A stretch of DNA of 15,355 nucleotides. Source: Trachelipus rathkii. Lineage: Eukaryota > Arthropoda > Malacostraca > Isopoda > Trachelipodidae. The stretch is taken from the NCBI GenBank assembly GCA_015478945.1, contig JABUQX010113289.1, forward strand, positions 20,001 to 35,355, in the 5' to 3' direction. This document shows, in pieces, positions 1 through 7,759 of this stretch. Made by a program: the position numbers and the translations under genes. The stretch's first letter is position 1, and each line of letters opens with the position of its first letter. Below the pieces are notes generated by a model, which was not told where the DNA came from, did not search any database, and worked only from the letters and a program-made list of their open reading frames with translations.

Positions 1-12
1 AAGAGAAAAAAG

Positions 13-127
13 GTGGTTGTTTTCAATGCCTCAAAAAATTTAGTTTTCCATCTTTCTGCTCGACACTATTATAACATCTTCAAAAATACGCAAATCCAAT
101 CCTCGTCTGTACTTAATATATTTGATG

Positions 128-210
<83 letters not shown>

Positions 211-735
211 CTCTCTCTCTTTTTCTCTCTCTCTCTTTCTCTCTCTATCTGGTATTACCTTTTCTTGTTATCTTTCTTGGAAGGATTTCATTATTTCAGT
301 TTCTAAAGAAGTCCCTAAGAGGTTGTGTGTTCTGAGTCGTCTTCGGGACTTTTTCACGCCGATCAAGTTGTTTGCTTTCTATCGGGGTTTCGTTTGCTCC
401 TGCAGTGAGTAAGCCTCGCACATCTGGTGTGATTCCATTCAGGCAACTCGTCTTAAGAAGGTGGAGTCTAGAGTTATTGAAGTTATCAAATCTCCTCCCC
501 CTCACTAATTTTTTCCAGACTCTTTCTACCCAGCCAAACTGTTACATCACTCTCCTTCTACTAATGTTATTACAATGGGCACTGCCCTTTTGACCTCTCA
601 AGTCGTATACCTAATCCTTTGGGGAAGGCTCCTTTGGCTCCTTTTTCTATACTGTTTCAACCTTTTTCTATACAACTCTGTCCCTAGACTTAACAGCTAT
701 GCCCACTCTTCCTTCCATTGAAATTCTCAGACATA
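13..735 (+). pseudogene. Non-LTR retrotransposon (LINE) reverse transcriptase, broken 3' part of ORF2
   Basis: This is the C-terminal part (palm end, thumb and beyond) of a LINE reverse transcriptase, which copies element RNA into DNA at the target site. Frame 1 at 13-120 reads VVFNASK..FHLSARH...NTQ...SSVLNI. After the CT tract, frame 2 from 251 reads GITF..LSWKD, KRLCVLSRLRDFFTP and YRGFVC. It then runs through a stop at 410-412 into ASHIW (413-427) and LKKVESRVIEVIKSPP. The signal moves to frame 3 (PLTNFFQTLS, from about 498), to frame 1 (TSLSFY, NGHCPFDLSSRIPNPLG, about 540-630), and back to frame 2 (NSYAHS, 692). I recognise this order from Jockey-like and related LINE RTs of arthropods; the clade is from memory. 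The catalytic FADD region would lie upstream of the window. One or more stops and at least three frame changes make it non-functional. Confidence is high for LINE RT and moderate for clade. Confidence 0.88.
129..247 (+). repeat. (CT)n microsatellite inside the LINE ORF
   Basis: This is an almost pure CT repeat, with a few CC and TTT interruptions after about 195, read as GA on the other strand. It lies between the codons for SVLNI (ending about 120) and GITF (starting 251). In related elements, as I remember them, these two blocks are nearly adjacent. The Leu-Ser runs seen in translation here come from the repeat and are not a protein domain. The tract also separates two reading frames of the pseudogene. 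Confidence 0.95.
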
Positions 736-1026
736 TATATATATAATTAATATATATAAGTATATATATATATATTATAGCCTATAATTATATAATATTA
801 TATAAATAGTATATATATAATATATATAAATATATTATAATATATATTAAGGTATAAAGTAATATAAATAATGAAGATGGAAAAAACCAAATGTAATAAG
901 ATTCTACCGCTATCTTGTTGAATTAAGTGCTACTAATTAAGACGTCAAAATGGTTTTCTAAATAGTTACTAAGCATTATATACTCGTATATAATATATAT
1001 AATATATAATATATATATAATATATA

Positions 1027-1072
<46 letters not shown>

Positions 1073-1115
1073 TATTATTTATATATAATAATATATATAT
1101 ATATATATATATATA
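731..1115. repeat. Imperfect (TA)n low-complexity block with a short unique island
   Basis: Imperfect TA repeats fill 731-855 and 975-1115. Between them, about 860-972 is AT-rich unique sequence in which I see no gene, RNA or recognisable repeat. The second TA tract runs directly into the left end of the Tc1-like element at 1116, so it is the insertion target. Confidence 0.85.
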
Positions 1116-1138
1116 CTTACTCGTTCAAAATTAACGCA
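1116..1138 (+). repeat. Left terminal inverted repeat of the Tc1-like element
   Basis: The terminal sequence pairs with 2898-2919 over the core TCAAAATTAACGC plus flanking bases, with small indels. A copy of its first bases, ACTTACTCRTT, recurs at 1141-1151 (compare 1115-1125; 10 of 11 identical). This could be a second transposase-binding site. Confidence 0.8.
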
Positions 1139-1193
1139 CCACTTACTCATTTGGCGTTAAACAGGTTACAGAAAAGACCAGAACGGTGTGTAA

Positions 1194-1200
1194 CTTTATT
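1194..1200 (-). promoter_or_regulatory. Possible polyadenylation signal of the transposase gene
   Basis: AATAAAG on the minus strand lies about 170 bases downstream of the inferred transposase stop and inside the transposon's right-hand (3') end. Position and strand fit a poly(A) signal variant, but the hexamer is common in AT-rich DNA. Confidence 0.3.
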
Positions 1201-1369
1201 ATTCAAACAAAATGACATCTGGAACACATTACATAGTGATAAGATTGTATAGAGGCCTCAGGAATCCCCTGGGGGCCTGCGAATGGGTCTGTTTGTGGTA
1301 GATGCGTTTATCCTTTCCAATGGTGGGATGCCTATCGCGGTATGAGCGCGTGTTGTGTGTGGAATGGTG

Positions 1370-2605
1370 TTACTCAATAACGTGTATGGCACCTCTGGCG
1401 ATAGAATGACTGGCCTTAGTCACCGGTTTTACGCGTGGGATGCTCTCAATGAAGGTGCCGAATGTCAGCCACGAGGAGAAAATCTAATCACATTATGCGA
1501 CCCACCCGCGACCGCCCAAGCGCGCTTGGAGGGTTCCTGGCGGTGGTTGCAGCTGTCGCAACCACAGTTTCAATATGTACCACAAAGTTGAATTGGGTTT
1601 AGGTCTTAAATGTACGCTGGCCAATCGAATGTCCTAATTTACACCGTCCTTACGTATTTCGAAGGTGGGCACATATTCTGGCCTTAATGTGATCTTGCAG
1701 TTGCCATGTAAACTGGACTAGGACGAATCAAGCCACCGAAGAAAATGCAAAAGAGCGGTTAATATGACACGACAAGTAGGGTCAAAAGAATATACTCCGC
1801 GCGATGTATCCGTGCGGCAGGTTAGGAAACCTTCCAAACTAGGACGTGGCAAAACTCTGTTACTAACCCGTTAAAGGAAATGCCCTCACTCGAGAGACCA
1901 AGGAGAGATCCACCTCCAAACATGGGTCAATTACCTCTCGGTATATTATATTGCACACTAACCATATTCATTGGTCGTCGAATAGACTCTGGGAATCGCC
2001 CAAATTCGAAAGGGCAGGTTATAGGGAACCGACTCCTGGACTCACACGTAAAACAGCACATTCGTCCAATGCGCCGAGGTTCAATGTAGGGTTCCCAGGC
2101 CAAATGCATGGACCCTTCGTGCCCGGTCGATTTTCTTCTCTTGATTGTGTCGTGTCCTATGGTCGGCCATTCGTGCGCCGCAAATTATTGTTCCACAAAG
2201 ACGTCGGGCATATTGTATAAATATCACTCGACACGGCTTCCCCAAGTACCTCCTGCAAGGCTGTAGATTAGAGGATACCATTGCTAGTTGTATGGCTTTT
2301 TCTTAAGGGCAGCAGCTTGAATACGCAGGAGAAAACGGTTCTATCAACGCCAGTCCTGGAGCCTTACCGTGAGAAAAAGAAAGAATAGCAGTTGTGGTTC
2401 TTTCTCCTAACACCACCACCTTGCGTGCTCCTGGGCTGGTTGTCATGGTACCGCTGCACGGACCTCTCACTGTTTGTTTACGCCCACACCAAACTGTTCG
2501 AACGAGTTCACGGTACCAGCGCTAACCTTCTTGCGCACGAAGGGTAGTGGGCCAACTCTACGGCTCGATCACAGTGTATATAGTACCCGCCGCAATTTTT
2601 TCCAT
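1370..2605 (-). pseudogene. Tc1-like DDE transposase, dead copy
   Basis: The motifs run N to C on the minus strand. RWYREL and a GRKQ..G stretch (2521-2445) fit the linker after the helix-turn-helix domain, and NRFLLRIQAAAL (about 2340-2305) fits the next segment. SSNLQPCRRYLG (2275-2240) resembles the 'S.QTVRRRL.E.G' block. RHNQEKKIDRARRVHAFG (2152-2102) resembles 'RHR..RL.WAR.H'. FTCESRSRF (2052-2026) stands for FTDESRF, and FGGGSLL..SSEGISFNG spans 1920-1867. HGNCKIT (1708-1688) stands for HDNCKIH. DWPAY, a stop, then DLNPIQ (1626-1588) stands for DWPAYSPDLNPIE. LWYILK begins at 1585, QPPPGTLQ is 1549-1526, and FIESIPR is 1453-1433. The stop codon is 1372-1370. All three catalytic acidic residues are replaced (D to C, D to G, E to Q), and there are several frame changes and stops. 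The ATG at 2605 is only a possible start. Tc1-like identity is firm; the subfamily is open. Confidence 0.87.
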
Positions 2606-2894
2606 AGTTATAGAGGTTAAATTTCCACAGCTAAATGGTACCAAACGTACTTCAACATTCCCCGCCACACAACCTTCCCCCAAAATCACTAAGGCTGGAG
2701 TTACGTGCTTTGTCAAAGGTTTACCATTTATTAAGCGTAATGGAGGACCCTTTAAACACCATCCAACACTTACAACGCTGTATACGTGTCCCAGATGCTA
2801 TGTGCCTATTTACATAATTTTAAAGCTACTCACAGCGTTTCTGTTGGTCGCTTAAATTCTGTAAATTTATTTAACGTAACAATATGAGCCAGTG

Positions 2895-2919
2895 TTTGGC
2901 GTTAATTTTGACGGAGTAG
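2895..2919 (-). repeat. Right terminal inverted repeat of the Tc1-like element
   Basis: Read from 2919 down, it matches the left end through TCAAAATTAACGC. The + strand 11-mer TTTGGCGTTAA (2895-2905) also occurs near the left end at 1150-1160 in direct orientation. TA repeat resumes at 2920. Confidence 0.8.
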
Positions 2920-2935
2920 TATATATATATAAAGC

Positions 2936-2966
<31 letters not shown>

Positions 2967-2999
2967 ATATTTACTAAATATATAATATAGGATATTATA

Positions 3000-3060
3000 G
3001 AGAAAGAAGCGAGAAGACGAGCCAAGAAGAGCAAAAAAGAAAGGACAAGAAAAAAAGATG
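3000..3060 (+). repeat. Polypurine tract
   Basis: About 60 bases are almost all A and G with a few C, lying between two TA repeats; the other strand is polypyrimidine. It may be a decayed GA/CT microsatellite or an element fragment. No function is assigned. Confidence 0.6.
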
Positions 3061-3389
3061 CAGAATAATTATATATATATAGGAGTTTTATGATATATAT
3101 TATAAATATAATATAATATATGATATATAATATATTATATATATATATTAATATATAGTATAATATATATATATATATATAGTAAGTATATATAATTAAG
3201 ATATATATATAAATATATATATGTATATACAACATACATACAAGTATATATATATAATTATATATAATATATATATATATATATAAGCTATATATATTAA
3301 GTGATATATATATATATATATAAGTATATAATAATATAAGTATAAGAAGAAAGAGAGCAGCATTTTGGCGCGAAATTTACGCAAAATGT

Positions 3390-3432
<43 letters not shown>

Positions 3433-3526
3433 ATATATATACTATATATAAAATATATATAAAAGTACATAAAATATATATATATTAAGTATATATATAT
3501 TATATAAGATGGATACCTATATATAT

Positions 3527-3540
3527 ATATGTATACATAC

Positions 3541-3555
<15 letters not shown>
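3527..3555 (+). repeat. (CATA)n / (TACA)n tetranucleotide microsatellite
   Basis: Several tandem copies of ATAC follow GTAT and run into a long pure TA tract (about 3553-3594). This looks like a compound microsatellite formed by repeat slippage. Confidence 0.85.
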
Positions 3556-3598
<43 letters not shown>

Positions 3599-3625
3599 AT
3601 ATATATATATATATATAAGCTATAT

Positions 3626-3671
<46 letters not shown>

Positions 3672-3889
3672 TAGGTATATATAAACATATATTATATATA
3701 AAATATATAATTATATAGTATATATATATAATTAAATAAATTTATAATATTAATAGTATAAAGTAGTATATATATTAATATATATATATATATAAGTATT
3801 AATACTTATATATAATAGTATATATATAGTCTTATATATATAAAGTATTATATATATAATATAATAGTATATATAGTATATATTTCCGA

Positions 3890-4153
3890 GTAAAAATTTT
3901 CTTTGGCATTCATTATTAAACTTTGTAGTAAGGTAAAATATGGGCATCGAACTACTAATTCCTGAAAGAACCTCTCAACTTTAGTTAGTTAAGAGAAGGA
4001 TGATATTTCTGACCTCCTTCCTTCTACCTTCTCATTCTTATTGCAAAAATCTCAAAAGAATTATCTTTCCATAAAAACTATTACGATAATAAAATTTTTC
4101 TTCCCAAGAACTTTAAAGGAGAGATGGGCTAATAAGCTGCTTAATTCTACAAA

Positions 4154-4160
<7 letters not shown>
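3890..4160. other. AT-rich unique island, no gene recognised
   Basis: This non-repetitive stretch lies between TA blocks, with pyrimidine-rich runs at about 4010-4045 (TGACCTCCTTCCTTCTACC). A short minus-strand open stretch begins at 3947 and runs into TA repeat; it resembles no family I know. I see no TIRs, RNA gene or splice pattern that I trust. Confidence 0.6.
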
Positions 4161-4226
<66 letters not shown>

Positions 4227-4384
4227 ATATATATATATAGGGATTATTAGTATATATATTATATGAATATATACATTATATATATAATATATATATATAT
4301 GATATATTATATATAATATATAATAATAGGCTATTATAAGTATATATATAATATATATATAATATATTTATATATAATATATAA

Positions 4385-4451
<67 letters not shown>

Positions 4452-4497
4452 ATTATATATAATATAGTATTATAGTACATATATATATAATATTACT

Positions 4498-4532
<35 letters not shown>

Positions 4533-4545
4533 CCGCTTATATTGT
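4160..4545. repeat. (TA)n microsatellite block
   Basis: It includes two of the longest pure TA runs in the window (about 4162-4219 and 4391-4446), with imperfect TATAA spacers between. It contains no gene. Confidence 0.92.
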
Positions 4546-4577
4546 TATGTATGCACTTGCATTATGTTTACACATTG

Positions 4578-4617
4578 CCCCCCCCACACACCACCCAACA
4601 CCACACCACACACAACA
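4578..4617 (+). repeat. C-rich / CA-rich tract
   Basis: A run of C is followed by imperfect CACA and CCACAC units, ending in CACACAACATA at the start of another TA block. The strand asymmetry (almost no G on +) makes it stand out. It is probably a decayed CA microsatellite. Confidence 0.75.
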
Positions 4618-4962
4618 TATAATATATATACTATATAATACCATTATAAGTATCACTATATATATATATATATATAATAAATTATATGATATATATAAGT
4701 ATATAAGTTATATACTATATTATATATGTATATAATTATTTATACACCCCACAACATATATATATATATATAAGCCTATAATTTAACTTGATTTCACGGC
4801 TATAGTATTATATGTATAATATAAGTATATATATATATAAATACTATACTATATATATATATATAAGGTATACTATAATATATATATATATGAATAATTA
4901 GTATATAAATATATAATATAGTATAATATAGTAATATATATATATAAAGCTATATATATATA

Positions 4963-4997
<35 letters not shown>

Positions 4998-5140
4998 TAG
5001 CTTAAGTACTAATTTAAATAGGTAATATATATAATATATATATATATATATATAGTATGATATAAAAGTACCTTAACATATGTAAATTACATATACATAA
5101 GTATCTAATGTAAATAGCATATATATATAATATAATATAT
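4618..5140. repeat. Imperfect (TA)n block
   Basis: TA, TATAA and TAAG variants fill the block, with a small CACCCCACAACATA motif at about 4744 that echoes the preceding C/A tract. I see nothing else in it. Confidence 0.88.
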
Positions 5141-5145
5141 ACTAT

Positions 5146-5277
5146 TAGGGATGGGGCTGAGGATATTCCGGCAACTATCCGCGTATCCGGCCTATCCGGC
5201 CAAATTTTTGACTATCCGGTATCCGGTATCCGGCCGGATATCATTTTTATCCGGCCGGATAACCGGAATAAAACTTC
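5146..5277 (+). repeat. ATCCGG/CCGGAT motif array, possible hAT-like transposon end
   Basis: The array starts TAGGGATGGGGCTGAGGATA and then carries six ATCCGG and two CCGGAT copies within about 90 bases, plus near-copies (ATCCGCG, ATTCCGG, ACCGGAA). A GGGATGGG-type start followed by repeated short palindromic motifs is typical, as I know the family, of hAT transposon subterminal regions, where the copies act as transposase-binding sites. It is flanked on the left by TA repeat. A degraded inverted counterpart lies at 10605-10841. No transposase is recognised next to it. A plain satellite-like array is the alternative. Confidence 0.55.
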
Positions 5278-5288
5278 CCAGTAGGTTC

Positions 5289-5304
5289 TTCCTCGTTTGA
5301 GGAA
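5289..5304. repeat. Short perfect hairpin
   Basis: TTCCTC-GTTT-GAGGAA has a six-base perfect stem just inside the ATCCGG array. A related arrangement, TTCCTC...GAGGAA, occurs at 7268-7289. Confidence 0.5.
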
Positions 5305-5329
5305 ATATTCCAAATAATTTGAAAAAATA

Positions 5330-5523
5330 TATTATAAAGTATAATATATATATATATATATATATATTATCATATTAATGATATATATATATAAATATAT
5401 AGGCCTATAGATATATATATATATATAATAATATAATATATTATATATATATATATATATATTTATATCTATATCGTAGATAGAGCCCGCGAGATATACT
5501 CTCTCTAACTCCGCGCTCTAAGC

Positions 5524-5569
<46 letters not shown>

Positions 5570-5655
5570 TATAATATAATATATATTATATATATATATA
5601 TAAATATATATTTATATATAATAATATATATAGAATATTATATATTATTTACTTG
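5330..5655. repeat. (TA)n block with a GC-containing hairpin at 5481-5520
   Basis: TA repeats are interrupted by one island in which TAGAGC..CGCG faces CCGCGCTCTA about 20 bases away, giving an imperfect stem. Pure TA flanks it on both sides. There is no gene. Confidence 0.8.
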
Positions 5656-6756
5656 TTTAGAATTTTGATGTTGGGTATATCTTATCAAGTATTATTTATT
5701 CATCATTTATGTTGAATGACAATACAATTTATTCTGAAATTTAGGTGGATCCGACACGTTTTTCAATAATTATGGGTAAAAAATATGGTAAGTAATTAAA
5801 ATATATAATACAGATTTTAAAAATTCTTCTCAACTATATGGTGGAAAAATATGATATTTATTATGGAATTAAGCCACCAAGACACATGTTAATGCAAATT
5901 TTTTACCACCACAATTATTCCTCACGTCGTTTAAGTTTATTGTAAATTACCTAAATAGTAATATACCACTGCCTTATTTTAACGTGTTTAAGCATTATAT
6001 TATTTACCAGTATATATACGCACATTTTCTCAGAAATTTTTATAAAAAAAAAAAAAAACACGAAATTTATTCTCAATAGGCTAATGTTACCCCCGCCTTC
6101 AGTGATAAAAATATACCCTAAAAAATACAGAGTCCAAATGTCTTAACAGTGCGAAAATAGTGATATGTGATAAAATTAAGTAACAATGTTGGAAATAAAA
6201 TATGCGTCTCGCTATTAAAATGAAAAAGAGGTGAAGGTATATTTGAGACAGTTTTCCCTGCTTGAGTAGATTTCTTATTAGAAGTTTCCCAGGCCACCTT
6301 TAATAATTTCGTGTTTGACTAACGAATTGAAGATACTTTATCTTTTATGATCGATTCAGCTGAACTTTATTAAAAACAAAATAATCTGAGAACTAAATAA
6401 TTTATCGTTATTGAGGAAATTCGACCGCGTCAGGTTTCCCTAATGATCGACCCATTTTGGTTATTATTTAGTTTAACATTCCCTTTCACGATGTTATATC
6501 AAATATAAGATTATTCAATATTCAATGACTTAATTGGCCTATTCTTTTTTATCTAACGAAATCTGAAAAAAATAAATGACAACAAATAGAAGGAAAAAAA
6601 AACAAAAAAACAAAAAAAAACAAGATTATTTTTCGGATGTAATTTTGCGTTTATTTTATCACACGTACAAATTAAAGAATATTTGTTCAACGTGTTAAAA
6701 ATGTATATAAAATTGTGCCGCCATACGTTTATATATATTACTCATAATTGCCATTT

Positions 6757-6954
6757 TCACTGAAAAACTCCACAATTTTTTTTTAGGTAGTCCTCTAATT
6801 GCGGAATGAATGCGGAATGAAATAGGCATTCCGCTAACTGACGATATTTCTCACTCTTGCTACATGTGTCTTTTTTGATCGCAATGTGCAATTCCTCAAT
6901 TGTTTTATTTTGGTATTTCTTGCAAGTAGCGGAAATTTCGCTGCGAATTTGTAA
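6757..6954 (-). pseudogene. Protein-like open stretch, possible transposase C-terminus relic
   Basis: Sixty-five codons are open between TGA stops (6957-6955 and 6759-6757), with no ATG. The translation includes CKKYQNKTIEELHIAIKK and ends LEDYLKKNCGVFQ. The pattern 'YQNK.TIEEL..AI' followed some 30 residues later by 'L..C..NNG.F' loosely resembles the C-terminal end of some Tc/mariner transposases. This is a resemblance only: the SPDLNP-type catalytic block that should precede it is absent, and AT-rich sequence begins just upstream. An 11-bp tandem duplication at 6800-6821 falls in the frame and would shift it; without one copy, an open frame also continues past 6757 to about 6690. It could equally be chance. 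Confidence 0.28.
6800..6834. repeat. 11-bp tandem duplication with an inverted partner
   Basis: TGCGGAATGAA occurs twice in tandem (6800-6810, 6811-6821), followed by CATTCCGC (6827-6834). That pairs with GCGGAATG of either copy, giving two alternative eight-base hairpin stems. Confidence 0.75.
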
Positions 6955-7009
6955 TCAATTGCTGGAACGTTTAACTCCACTTCCTTTCTAAAGATTATAT
7001 TATGCCAAT

Positions 7010-7640
7010 TATATATAATATAATATATTGCAATAAGTTATAATAAATTTCAATGTTGATAAATTATATTAATATTATATTAATTTGTATGTTATTTATC
7101 CCTATGTGATATATATATTATATATATATATAATTACGTATATTTCCTTTCCATAAGGAACTATAATATATATAAATTGAAGTAGTTTGGGGCAATACCT
7201 ACCATCTCCCTTCCTTTTTACAAAAAGTTATTTGACCCTCCCAATAAATATAAATATTGGTTCAGAATTCCTCCACATTTGGTGAGGAAAGACGCATTAC
7301 AATGTCCCCCTTTGTATGTAAATAAAATTATTAAAACTATGATTATTTAGGCTACCTTACAGGTGGTGAGAGAAAAGTAAAAGTCTTTAATGAACCCTAA
7401 GGCAACTTTTTTGAAATCAAGTACGGCGACTATGGTGGCTCAATGGAGGTAAATATAAAGAATACAAGGAAAATTACAAAATATAAAGTGACCCGATATA
7501 AAAAAAGTCCACATCAAAATACCAAATAAATAAATTAATGGTTTCATGTACGATAGAATTTCTTCTTGTTCCTCCCAAATTTTCGCGTTCCAAAGTCATT
7601 AGTTTCCCCCAATATTTTCTTTCAATGTTAAGGCGAACAT
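7010..7640. other. AT-rich sequence, partly TA repeat, no gene recognised
   Basis: Imperfect TA variants fill about 7005-7170, then AT-rich unique sequence follows. A hairpin TTCCTC...GAGGAA (7268-7289) is present. An open stretch begins at 7538 (GTTTCATGTACG...) and runs to about 7756. Its second half is the GC island, and it shows no family motif, so I do not call it a gene. Confidence 0.5.
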
Positions 7641-7745
7641 CCTTACGCGCAGCGCCACAGCGCTGCGCGCTCGTACCCCCGCCGCCCCTCGACCCGCCGT
7701 TTCGCTACTTACCCACACACACCATACGTTATCACACAACAACAC
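7630..7745. other. GC-rich island with a GC-only hairpin
   Basis: Composition switches abruptly to GC-rich inside AT-rich DNA. CGCGCAGCGC (7646-7655), loop CACA, then GCGCTGCGCG (7660-7669) forms a perfect ten-base stem made only of G and C. A C-rich stretch (CCCCCGCCGCCCC at about 7676-7688) and CA-rich sequence follow, and AT-rich DNA resumes at about 7745. Possibilities are a fragment of an unrelated element, a SINE piece or an isolated CpG-rich patch. Nothing identifies it. Confidence 0.6.
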
Positions 7746-7759
7746 CCATGATATAAAGA

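Larger units (their letters stand above)
1116..2919 (-). mobile_element. Degenerate Tc1/mariner-superfamily DNA transposon, 1804 bp
   Basis: This block of visibly more balanced base composition lies inside TA repeats and has matching ends. The left end (1116 on) reads CTTACTCGTTCAAAATTAACGC. The right end read on the minus strand (2919 down) is CTACTCCGTCAAAATTAACGC. They share the exact core TCAAAATTAACGC, with one-base offsets outside it. TA lies immediately outside both ends (1114-1115 and 2920-2921), as expected for TA target-site duplication in this superfamily, but the flanks are TA repeats so this is weak proof. Inside is a minus-strand DDE transposase pseudogene with motifs in the expected order. 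The size is normal for a full-length Tc1-like element. It moved by cut-and-paste; it is now dead. Confidence 0.88.
2920..3890. repeat. Long imperfect (TA)n block with short islands
   Basis: The block is dominated by TA, TATAA and TAAG variants. Translations rich in Ile and Tyr across this stretch arise from the repeat and are not genes. Islands inside it are a purine tract (3000-3060), a GC-containing patch (3343-3390) and a CATA run (3527-3555). I see no coding potential. Confidence 0.9.
5656..7010. other. AT-rich unique sequence, no intact gene
   Basis: The sequence is non-repetitive and AT-rich, with an A run (about 6044-6058) and an A-rich tract with single C spacers (about 6590-6622). 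The only protein-like signal is on the minus strand at 6760-6954 (listed separately). Elsewhere I scanned for transposase, RT and RNA motifs and saw none. It could be intron, intergenic DNA or the decayed inside of an old element. Confidence 0.5.

Noticed and set aside
122..250. Leu-Ser repeat protein on the + strand
   Set aside because: It is the translation of the (CT)n microsatellite; only the flanking codons show RT homology.
296..505. 69-residue minus-strand frame
   Set aside because: It is antisense to the LINE RT relic and has no independent support.
1355..1591. 78-residue + strand frame in the Tc1-like element
   Set aside because: It is the antisense of the transposase C-terminal region; the minus strand carries the recognisable motifs.
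2340..2440. GGGGV-type block on the minus strand at about 2425 as the transposase 'KHGGGSVMVW' motif
   Set aside because: It is in the wrong order and about 1 kb from the C-terminus. The better match, FGGGSLL...GISFNG, is at 1920-1867.
2547..2855. 102-residue + strand frame
   Set aside because: It lies in the 5' part of the Tc1-like element, antisense to the transposase, with no family likeness.
2867..3554. Ile/Tyr-rich 'membrane protein' frames on the minus strand
   Set aside because: They are translations of imperfect TA repeat; hydrophobicity is a by-product of ATA and TAT codons.
6755..6954. hAT-type (DUF4371-like) reading of the FIP.L..L pattern
   Set aside because: The FHSAFIP residues arise from the 11-bp tandem duplication, so the likeness is probably accidental.
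7538..7756. 72-residue + frame ending in the GC island
   Set aside because: It starts with a non-ATG-like context and joins AT-rich and GC-rich segments of different character; there is no motif.
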